From Gammaproteobacteria bacterium (lineage in GTDB: Bacteria > Pseudomonadota > Gammaproteobacteria > GRL18): a stretch of DNA of 34,905 nt. The notes under the pieces are model-generated. The model saw only the letters and a program-made list of their open reading frames with translations, made no database searches and was not told the origin of the DNA. The stretch spans positions 1 through 34,905 of the forward strand of contig JALUZF010000078.1 in NCBI GenBank assembly GCA_027012135.1, in the 5' to 3' direction. Below, in pieces: positions 29,082 to 34,905 of the stretch; positions within the stretch are counted from its first letter, which is position 1; the number at the start of each line of letters is the position of its first letter. The translations under genes and the position numbers were made by a program.

Positions 29082-30834
29082 ATTCATCCCCGAGTTCAGC
29101 AATTTCTTTATCTTTCACCCATAATACAGCTGCCACTTTAAGTAGTTTTTTACAGATGCTGTGCATAAATCCCACATCATTAATCAGCGAAGCGGCCATT
29201 TTTGGATCAATTTTATTGTCTCTGATTAACTTATCAATACCCTGATTAAGCTTTCTTTCATTATCGGCTGCTTTTTCTTTTAAAACTTCCAGCTCCGTCA
29301 TAATTTCAGCAGAATCAAAATCCGTATCCCTGATCTGCTGAATACTCCTTAAAATGGTCACAATTTCCCGGCGCAGTTTATTGTACTCATTAATCATGTA
29401 ATTATTTTTAATTTTGATGAAATAGTTAAGGTTTTTCTGTAACTCTCTTATATCCTTGACCATTTCAACAATATTTCGTGCTGTCAGTTTTAACTCATAG
29501 ACTTTATTATTGTCCTCTTCATCCATATAAGCCTGGGTTTGAGAAGAATAGCGCAGGATCTCTGAGTAAATGTTTTTAATTTCTTCCTGGTAGACCCTGT
29601 TTATATCCACATGGATGGTTTCATTAGACAGTTCTACCAGTTCTGGAATTTCACGCTCTGAAAATATTTCTGAACGATGCAGGTTCATAGCATGCACCAG
29701 GGCTTCCAGGGACTTGTCATACAGGTGAATGGTTTCCTTGCGCAGGGCTTCCAGTGCCGATGCCGGTATCTGCATGACTTCCTCAGTCAGGTATTTGACC
29801 TGTCCGCGACCTTTTTCCTTTACACAGAACAGAGTTTGAAGATAGTTGACCAGCGGCCTGATAAAGGGCGTTACCAGTAAAACACCCAGAACATTAAAAA
29901 TAGTATGAAACAGAGCCAGCTTCATGGCATAGTCATTTTGTGCTATGGACAAATAAGGGGCCAGGAATTCTACCAGATCACGCAGTTGATAGATAAGCAG
30001 TACCGCAACCAGACCGGTAATGATATTAAAAATAAAATGTGCGACTGCCAGACGTTTGCCATTTCTATTGGAGGCCAGAGACCCCAGAATAGCGGTTACC
30101 GTAGTACCAACATTAGCCCCAATAGCAAGAGACAGGGCATTGATGTAATCAATCTGCCCGGAAGCCAGGGCAGTAATAATAATGGCCATTGTGGCGCTGC
30201 TGGACTGAATAATGACCGTAGCAATAGCCCCCAGCGAAAGGTAAACCAGCACCCCGGAATAACCCGTCATGGCATACTCTGCAAGGTTAATACCCTCTTT
30301 AAGGGTATCAAAACCTTCCTTCATATAGGCAATGCCCAGAAAAATAAAACCCAGACCAATTAAAACACTGCCCAGTCCCTTATAGCTGTTATGTCTGGAA
30401 AACTGAAAAATAACACCAAAAATCAGCATGGGCATGGCGTACTGGGCAATTTTTATTTTTAGACCAAAAGAAGAAACCAGCCAGGCGGTTGTCGTAGTAC
30501 CGATATTGGAACCAAAAATAACCCCAACGGCCTGAGTCAGACCAATCAGTTCAGCAGATAGAAAAGAAATAATAATAACGGATATAAGCGAAGAACTTTG
30601 TACTACCGCTGTAGATAAAAAGCCTACACCAATAGCCTTTGGGGTGGTATTAGTAAACTTTTCAAGAAAGGATTCCAGGGTTCCGCCGCTAAACAGCTTA
30701 AAGCCGTTTTCCATATAGTGCATACCGATAAGGAAAATAGCAATACCGGAAATAATGGTTTTGGCATCATCAGAGGATACGACAAACCAGGCAAAAATCA
30801 GGAATATTAAGGGACTGATTATTTGTTTTAACAT
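29071..30834 (-). CDS. Na/Pi cotransporter family protein with PhoU-like C-terminal domain
   Basis: A 587-residue protein. The N-terminal half (about 1-320) is a polytopic NptA/PNaS-type transporter with the paired QSSS motifs (VVQSSSLISVIII and VIIQSSSATMAIII) and GSNIGTTTTAW / GANVGTTVTAI repeats. The C-terminal half (about 345-580) is a helical PhoU-like cytoplasmic domain. Sodium-driven phosphate movement is the family role. No Shine-Dalgarno precedes the ATG, and the best promoter would start the transcript only 2-3 bases before it. Confidence 0.93.
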   Translation of the reverse strand: MLKQIISPLIFLIFAWFVVSSDDAKTIISGIAIFLIGMHYMENGFKLFSGGTLESFLEKFTNTTPKAIGVGFLSTAVVQSSSLISVIIISFLSAELIGLTQAVGVIFGSNIGTTTTAWLVSSFGLKIKIAQYAMPMLIFGVIFQFSRHNSYKGLGSVLIGLGFIFLGIAYMKEGFDTLKEGINLAEYAMTGYSGVLVYLSLGAIATVIIQSSSATMAIIITALASGQIDYINALSLAIGANVGTTVTAILGSLASNRNGKRLAVAHFIFNIITGLVAVLLIYQLRDLVEFLAPYLSIAQNDYAMKLALFHTIFNVLGVLLVTPFIRPLVNYLQTLFCVKEKGRGQVKYLTEEVMQIPASALEALRKETIHLYDKSLEALVHAMNLHRSEIFSEREIPELVELSNETIHVDINRVYQEEIKNIYSEILRYSSQTQAYMDEEDNNKVYELKLTARNIVEMVKDIRELQKNLNYFIKIKNNYMINEYNKLRREIVTILRSIQQIRDTDFDSAEIMTELEVLKEKAADNERKLNQGIDKLIRDNKIDPKMAASLINDVGFMHSICKKLLKVAAVLWVKDKEIAELGDEYEY

Positions 30835-30843
30835 GGTTGGTTT

Positions 30844-30871
30844 TTTATAATCCTGCCGTTTGTACTGTAAA
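30844..30871 (-). promoter_or_regulatory. Candidate promoter for the Na/Pi gene, close to its ATG
   Basis: On the minus strand, TTTACA (30871-30866) and TATAAA (30849-30844) are 16 bases apart, each one or two bases from the sigma-70 consensus. The predicted start is about 30837, only 2-3 bases before the ATG at 30834, which would make a nearly leaderless mRNA. Confidence 0.4.
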
Positions 30872-30927
30872 AGACGATGGCCTAACTGACTTTAAGACTA
30901 AACAATAAAAACTGTAGATTCAAGTTT

Positions 30928-32265
30928 TTAGAAACTCATGGACATTTCCGGACAGGCAAGAATTTTTTTGCGGCTTCTTAAATACAGTAAATAAGCCTGA
31001 AACAGACACCAGCTCAGCCAGCAGAAATTAGCCAGCATAATAACTGCAGCCAGTACAGTCAGAGCCGGGTAATAGACAGAGATCAGTAACAGGGTACCTG
31101 AAAGCAGGTGCAGCATAAACTGAATCTGGGAGTTACGGGTACTGATCACCTGTTTCATATTAGGTACCAGGGTCATTGCTTCCGGGCGCTTCAATGACTG
31201 CTTCTGTAAATGTAAAAATATTAAAAAAGAGACGATCTTATGCAGCATTCCATTAATTATGGATATGGCCAGACCGTATATTAATAATATGGCTAATAAA
31301 TACGTTAAGTGAGCCAGGGGGAAAAAAACAGCCGCCCACCAGAGCAGTATCGCAGCCAGCAGTGAAAACAGCGCCAGGCGGTAAAAATTAATGGTTACAT
31401 CGGCAATTTTACGTTTTCTCTGGGCAATTTTAAGCAGTGTATAAAACACAAAAACCAGCAGCTCCGCCGACAGTAAAAAGGCCAGAGTATAATATATAAA
31501 AGGCTGACCAGAGTCAGTGCCGGACTGTTTACTAGAAATAACAGTATAAAAACTCATCACCAGTAAAGTCAGCATAATGACCAGCGGCAGTATTTTAAGG
31601 TAACGCGGGGAAAACTCAGATATTACATAAAACATCGGGATTACCTGCGAACTAACCGCCATAATAATCAACACCACCCAACCCAACAGTCCCCAGAGCG
31701 CATGCAGATCGGTATAGAGCCGGTAGGACAGATTAAGTTCAGGCAGCGCATGTCCCAGCAGCAAAAAAAATCCCAGCCCCAAGGTTATCAGCAACACCAG
31801 AAACAGTACTCTGAGCAGATACACAATTAACTGATTTCCCAGCCTGGAAATCAGCAGAGGTAATAGTGAAAGAGCAAATAAGCCGGTTGCAGAACCAAGT
31901 GCCGCCACTGCTGTCTGGAATAGTTCACTATAAGCAGATAAAAAACCTGATACCATAGTCAGCACACCCAGAATCATTAAAACATGAATAACAGCGGCCA
32001 GCTTTTTACTGCCGGGTATCAGCTGGCCGTTCATAACGGGTATAAACTGATATAAAGCGCCCATCATGACCATCAGCATAAACCCAATGGTGAGCAGATG
32101 AGTCAGAGCCAGATTAGTATTACTCCAGCGTGTAAGCCAGAAATCATCTCCACTGTATAATAACAGCAGCGCGGCTAAAACACCGAACAAAGGCGCACTG
32201 AGAAAAAAACGAAACGGAGTCAGGATGGGGGGGATGGTGTCCAGGGACAGTTTATGAAGGTTCAT
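30928..32265 (-). CDS. Polytopic membrane protein, NnrS- or heme-copper-oxidase-subunit-I-like
   Basis: A 445-residue, almost wholly hydrophobic protein with about 12 membrane segments. Histidines sit within helices in patterns like those of heme-binding membrane proteins: LALTHLLTIGFMLMVMMGAL, DLHALWGLLGWVVLIIM, PLAHLTYLLA and MLHKIVSFLIFLHLQ. This resembles NnrS and distant cytochrome-oxidase subunit I relatives, but I cannot assign a family with certainty, and the full HCO ligand set was not confirmed. It lies 11 bp after the DUF2249 gene in an operon led by a hemerythrin, so a role in nitric oxide or oxygen chemistry is plausible inference. Confidence 0.7.
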   Translation of the reverse strand: MNLHKLSLDTIPPILTPFRFFLSAPLFGVLAALLLLYSGDDFWLTRWSNTNLALTHLLTIGFMLMVMMGALYQFIPVMNGQLIPGSKKLAAVIHVLMILGVLTMVSGFLSAYSELFQTAVAALGSATGLFALSLLPLLISRLGNQLIVYLLRVLFLVLLITLGLGFFLLLGHALPELNLSYRLYTDLHALWGLLGWVVLIIMAVSSQVIPMFYVISEFSPRYLKILPLVIMLTLLVMSFYTVISSKQSGTDSGQPFIYYTLAFLLSAELLVFVFYTLLKIAQRKRKIADVTINFYRLALFSLLAAILLWWAAVFFPLAHLTYLLAILLIYGLAISIINGMLHKIVSFLIFLHLQKQSLKRPEAMTLVPNMKQVISTRNSQIQFMLHLLSGTLLLISVYYPALTVLAAVIMLANFCWLSWCLFQAYLLYLRSRKKILACPEMSMSF

Positions 32266-32276
32266 AGGCAGCCTGC

Positions 32277-32552
32277 TCAGGATGAATCTGGAGCAAAGTG
32301 ACTTCGGCAGTATTCATTGCTTAGAGGATCAGCAGTATTCCAGATAAATATTTCCCAGGGTCTGCTGTCTCCTTTATGCATAACAGCCGCATAACCATTT
32401 TCTTCCAGCACCTGCAACAGAGGTAATGGCTGCTTTCGATGCAGCATATGAATATATTCTCCGGGACCAAGTATCTTAAGCTGCTTCAAAACCACTTCAA
32501 AGGGCTGAGGCGCTTCTAAATCGCTGACATCAACAACTATTTCCCTGGCCAT
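32277..32552 (-). CDS. DUF2249-domain protein
   Basis: A 91-residue cytoplasmic protein. The DUF2249 pattern is visible: VVDVSDLEAPQPFEVVLKQL, then LGPGEYIHMLHRKQPLPLL, and a C-terminal EIFIW strand. The fold is expected to be TusA/SirA-like. The family often sits beside hemerythrins and nitric-oxide or denitrification genes, as here. The biochemical role is not established. AGGAAAA precedes the ATG. Confidence 0.85.
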   Translation of the reverse strand: MAREIVVDVSDLEAPQPFEVVLKQLKILGPGEYIHMLHRKQPLPLLQVLEENGYAAVMHKGDSRPWEIFIWNTADPLSNEYCRSHFAPDSS

Positions 32553-32598
32553 TTGTTTTCCTGATCATTGTCTGGTATTCCCTGCCGTCATAAGGAAT

Positions 32599-33030
32599 TT
32601 ACTGGTTCATACGCTCAATAATTTCCTGAGCATTACCTAAAGACTGATCGGTCATGGGATAAAGGATCTGCTCCTCTTTCATATTATGCTGCTGCATGGT
32701 CACCATCAGACTTTCGCTTAAACCCAGAAACTGATCCATATCCCGTGCAGTACCGGCCTTATTAATTTCATTCACCAGGGAGCGCATCTGCTCATGCTCC
32801 ATACGCATCATCTGAGTCGGTCCTCCGGTCATACCGGTTGCCTGTTCAAATTCAGGAAACAGAATCTGTTCTTCGCGAGTAAAATGCTTTTCCAGTTCAT
32901 CAGCAAAAACCTGCCAGCGGGATAAACCACCTTCCCAGTCACCTTCAGAAACGGCCTGTTCTGCCTGCGCAAACAGTTCATCACATTCCTTGTGGTGTGC
33001 AGCCATAAATGAGTTAATTGTAGAAGACAC
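32599..33030 (-). CDS. Hemerythrin-domain protein
   Basis: A 143-residue cytoplasmic four-helix protein expected to hold a di-iron centre. Candidate ligands are H12 or H13, H49 and E53 (HFTREEQILFPE), H79 (MEHEQM), and H115 and E119 (HNMKEEQILYP). Such proteins bind oxygen or nitric oxide, or repair nitrosylated iron centres. The start codon is GTG at 33030, supported by TAAGGGG about 7 bases upstream; the ATG at 33006 would lose the first 8 residues and has no such site. A perfect TATAAT with an FNR-like box lies upstream. First gene of the unit with DUF2249 and the polytopic membrane protein. Confidence 0.9.
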   Translation of the reverse strand: MSSTINSFMAAHHKECDELFAQAEQAVSEGDWEGGLSRWQVFADELEKHFTREEQILFPEFEQATGMTGGPTQMMRMEHEQMRSLVNEINKAGTARDMDQFLGLSESLMVTMQQHNMKEEQILYPMTDQSLGNAQEIIERMNQ

Positions 33031-33070
33031 GTATCAGCCCCTTAACCTTAATATGTAGTTACCAGGGGGA

Positions 33071-33111
33071 ATTATATTTTAATTGTCTGAAAGCGCCTTA
33101 ACTCATATCAA
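33071..33111 (-). promoter_or_regulatory. FNR/DNR-like box and consensus -10 for the hemerythrin operon
   Basis: On the minus strand, TTGAT-ATGA-GTTAA (33111-33098) matches the FNR/DNR consensus TTGAT-N4-ATCAA at 8 of 10 positions. A perfect TATAAT (33076-33071) follows. With a start near 33064, the box centre (33104.5) falls at about -41, the class II activator position. The box overlaps the last codons and stop of mnmH, so it is partly constrained by coding. The leader would be about 34 bases. Confidence 0.6.
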
Positions 33112-34237
33112 GGATTTTGTTCTGATTGGCGAGAATCTGATGAGAATTACCGCGAAAAACAACCCGTTCCTGTTTCTTTTCCAGCTGATAATCATACATG
33201 GGATCATAGTACGAGGTTAATAAAGCCTCTATCCAGAGTTTGTGCTGGGCAACTGAACCGCTGGATTGCTGCTCATTCAGTGCCGCTGACATCAGTCTGT
33301 TGATGGACTGATAGCATTCTCCGCCAAGGCGTTTTTTAACCCGTTCCAGGCTATTGAGCAGATAATCAGAAAACATCTCAAAAGCCGGTTTTGAAAAATC
33401 CTGCGCATCATCCTTTATCGGGTTATCGGCCAGATAGCGCTCATAACAGGCATAGAGATCAATCACATAATCTTTGAGAATAACATTAATGCGATAGTCC
33501 AGATCTTCCTCAAGCATAACCAGCGGAGCTTCCGTCATTTTGTCTCGTAAAGACTGAGGCAGGCATAAGCTGCCTATCATCCGGCCTTCATCCTCCAGCC
33601 AGAATCTATGTGCCCCGCCGGCCCGCAGACGCATCAGTAAAATGGCCAGGGTATTTTCAAAGTTGATCTGACTGGGCTGGCCGTTGGGGAAACGCCCAAA
33701 ACTCGATCCCCGATGATTGGCCAGCTCTTCCAGATCAATGCTGTGACTCAGTTCTTTTAATAACCAGGTTTTACCGGTACCAGTTTTGCCTCCCAGGATA
33801 ACAAAATTGGACAGTTCTATACCCTGTTGGAGTTCATCAATTAATACCCGGCGCATGGCTTTATAGCCACCATTAACCAGGGGCAGCTCTATACCCTGCT
33901 CTTTCAGCCACTGCTGGGCAGTTCTGGAACGCAAACCACCCCGAAAACAGTACAGGTAGCCATCAGGATGCTGCTCTGCAAAACGCTTCCACTGAGCAAT
34001 CCGCTGAGCTTTTATCTCACCGCTGACTAGCTTATTGCCCAGTTTTATGGCCGCATCCTGACCAGCCTGTTTATAACGAGTGCCCACTTCGTGGCGTTCC
34101 TGATCATTCATCAGGGGCTGGTTAACAGCATTGGGAAAGGCGCCCTGCTCAAACTCGATGGGAGCCCGGACATCCATTAGCGGAACATTTTTAAGAAACA
34201 GGGAGCGTATCAGTTCTCTATCTATTGCATTGGCCAT
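33098..34237 (-). CDS. mnmH: tRNA 2-selenouridine synthase MnmH (SelU)
   Basis: A 379-residue enzyme that exchanges sulfur for selenium at the wobble 2-thiouridine of certain tRNAs, via a geranylated intermediate. The N-terminal rhodanese domain has the catalytic C97 in YLYCFRGGLRSR. The C-terminal half has a P-loop GGKTGTGKT (149-157) that binds the tRNA-modifying nucleotide or isoprenoid phosphate region. It is full length with intact motifs. The selenium donor, selenophosphate, comes from SelD; just upstream in the same direction is only what looks like the tail of a broken selD. Confidence 0.94.
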   Translation of the reverse strand: MANAIDRELIRSLFLKNVPLMDVRAPIEFEQGAFPNAVNQPLMNDQERHEVGTRYKQAGQDAAIKLGNKLVSGEIKAQRIAQWKRFAEQHPDGYLYCFRGGLRSRTAQQWLKEQGIELPLVNGGYKAMRRVLIDELQQGIELSNFVILGGKTGTGKTWLLKELSHSIDLEELANHRGSSFGRFPNGQPSQINFENTLAILLMRLRAGGAHRFWLEDEGRMIGSLCLPQSLRDKMTEAPLVMLEEDLDYRINVILKDYVIDLYACYERYLADNPIKDDAQDFSKPAFEMFSDYLLNSLERVKKRLGGECYQSINRLMSAALNEQQSSGSVAQHKLWIEALLTSYYDPMYDYQLEKKQERVVFRGNSHQILANQNKILDMS

Positions 34238-34255
34238 AAAATTAACTCATCAGTG

Positions 34256-34456
34256 TTAGAGAGGCAACGATTTCATATGGGGTATTTCTGAGCTGGGTTC
34301 AGCATCTGTTGCCGCTCCAATTATCTGAGCCTGATAATAACCTGCTTTGTGTAACTGCCGCAAACAATCATCCGGTTTTGAAATATTAAAAAGAAATGAT
34401 TTACTGATATTGATTGTTAATTTTAACAATAGTGGATATTTTTTTCCAGACAGCTT
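34256..34456 (-). pseudogene. selD: Probable selD remnant (C-terminal end only)
   Basis: Reading the minus strand, a frame open from 34456 to a TAA at 34258-34256 has no usable start (its only ATG is nine codons from the stop). It encodes DDCLRQLHKAGYYQAQIIG near the middle, which looks like the closing segment of selenophosphate synthetase (D-x-C-L-x-x-L-H-x-A-G-Y-x-Q-A-x-x-I-G). The DPQTSGG motif expected just before it is not recognisable. selD is the usual upstream neighbour of mnmH, and the stop here is 18 bases from the mnmH ATG. The match is by recalled family pattern, so it needs a database check. Confidence 0.5.
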
Positions 34457-34482
34457 TTATTAGCATCATATTTTATAGCAGG

Positions 34483-34673
34483 CATAAAAAAAGCCCATTA
34501 ACAAAATGGGCTTTCAGGCTTTAAACCTGTATCGCTAAAATATCAGAAACGAATCATACAGTGCATTTCTAGTAGCATCCTGCTAATTAGTTGCGCCTTA
34601 TTTTTATCGCTGAACCGCTTCTTTTAAAGCATTTTATTAATTCAGGTTTTCGCTCCCCCGTTTCCCCTTAGTA
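34483..34673 (-). ncRNA. Candidate small structured RNA, about 190 nt
   Basis: Between a plausible promoter and a strong terminator on the minus strand lies non-coding sequence with several nested stems: CTGAA/TTCAG around GCTT/AAGC, TAGCA-GGA-TGCTA (34568-34580), and CTGTAT/ATACAG. GGA also occurs in a GGGGAAACGGGGGAGCG stretch near the 5' end, and a GGA in a hairpin loop is a CsrA/RsmA-type feature. I recognise no known family (not tmRNA, 6S, 4.5S, RNase P or a c-di-GMP riboswitch). The class is open. Confidence 0.4.
34486..34515 (-). terminator. Rho-independent terminator, leftward
   Basis: AAAGCCCATT (34490-34499) and AATGGGCTTT (34506-34515) form a perfect 10-bp stem with a 6-base loop. 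On the minus strand the stem is followed by a run of seven T residues (34492-34486), the classic form. It ends a leftward transcript coming from the right, with no gene in that position, and separates it from the selD remnant. Confidence 0.8.
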
Positions 34674-34679
34674 GGTTTT

Positions 34680-34709
34680 ATTATGTGCTTTATATAAAAA
34701 CACATCCAA
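34680..34709 (-). promoter_or_regulatory. Candidate promoter for the small RNA
   Basis: On the minus strand TTGGAT (34709-34704) and CATAAT (34685-34680) are 18 bases apart, near-consensus -35 and -10 boxes. The predicted start is about 34673, upstream of the structured region. The surroundings are AT-rich, so chance matches are likely enough to keep this tentative. Confidence 0.4.
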
Positions 34710-34905
34710 CTATATAAAAAAAGAAGGGAAAACCCTAATATTTCATAAAAAAACAACTAAGCCACTGTATTTAAAGGGAATATGATTTTATTAAAAATCA
34801 TATATTATTTAAAGCATAGCATCACAAGAACTATATACGATTTGGCAAATGTGTTTTTATGGTCAAAAAAACTGTTTTTTTAATAATTTACAGTTTATTT
34901 ATAAC
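34710..34905. other. AT-rich non-coding stretch with an inverted repeat
   Basis: No gene is seen here. Poly-A and poly-T runs are frequent. ATATGATTTT (34780-34789) and AAAATCATAT (34794-34803) form a perfect 10-bp inverted repeat, flanked by TATTTAAAG direct repeats at 34768-34776 and 34806-34814. It could be a regulatory region for a gene beyond the window edge or decayed sequence. Confidence 0.5.

Noticed and set aside
30907-30929. Terminator after the polytopic membrane protein gene
   Set aside because: AAAAACT and AGTTTTT pair for 7 bp but the stem is almost all A/T and overlaps the stop codon, so it is too weak to call.
34483-34673. Known housekeeping RNA or tRNA at the right edge
   Set aside because: No tRNA cloverleaf or T-arm motif, and none of the conserved cores of tmRNA, 4.5S, 6S or RNase P RNA could be seen.

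Overview
The window is a stretch of gammaproteobacterial chromosome, inferred from gene order and protein character: smc-zipA-ligA on one side, comEC-exbB-exbD-lpxK-Trm112-phosphatase on the other, plus cysZ, queF and mnmH. Base composition looks moderate to AT-leaning. A LapD/LapG pair, a TAXI-type binding protein and a hemerythrin/DUF2249 cluster fit a free-living, respiratory, surface-attaching bacterium. I cannot name the genus. No tRNA, rRNA, CRISPR array, transposase or phage gene was seen.

Layout. 1-8292 (+ strand): a small membrane peptide, a SHOCT peptide, an OmpR-type response regulator and its histidine kinase, then lapG, lapD and a large Cache-HAMP-GAF-HD-GYP protein. This is a surface-attachment and c-di-GMP block. 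8293-8492: a convergent gap holding a 114-bp imperfect palindrome. 8493-17490 (- strand): smc, zipA, ligA, an unknown exported protein and a membrane-anchored TAXI binding protein. 17585-20106 (+): queF, a D-ribulose-kinase-like FGGY kinase and cysZ. 20258-21571 (+): a membrane diguanylate cyclase. 21584-26865 (-): comEC, exbB, exbD, lpxK, a Trm112 peptide and a low-molecular-weight phosphatase. 26993-27523 (+): a DUF2062 membrane protein. 27520-30834 (-): an OsmC protein, an amino-acid-type binding protein, a small basic coiled-coil protein and a Na/Pi cotransporter. 30928-33030 (-): hemerythrin, DUF2249 and a polytopic membrane protein. 33098-34237 (-): mnmH. 34238-34905: no intact gene, but an apparent selD remnant, a likely small-RNA locus and an AT-rich tail.

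How the genes fit together. LapG is a periplasmic protease held inactive by LapD while LapD has c-di-GMP bound. The HD-GYP enzyme next door is a predicted c-di-GMP phosphodiesterase with its own periplasmic sensor, so the block could couple an outside signal to adhesin release. The adhesin itself is not in the window. The hemerythrin operon has a well-placed FNR/DNR-like box, which suggests control by oxygen or nitric oxide.

Most of the window is ordinary housekeeping. The points most worth checking are the selD remnant beside an intact mnmH, the candidate small RNA at the right edge, the FNR-type promoter, the palindromic element at 8.4 kb, the 19-bp repeat at the kinase/lapG junction, and the long insertion in the HD-GYP domain.
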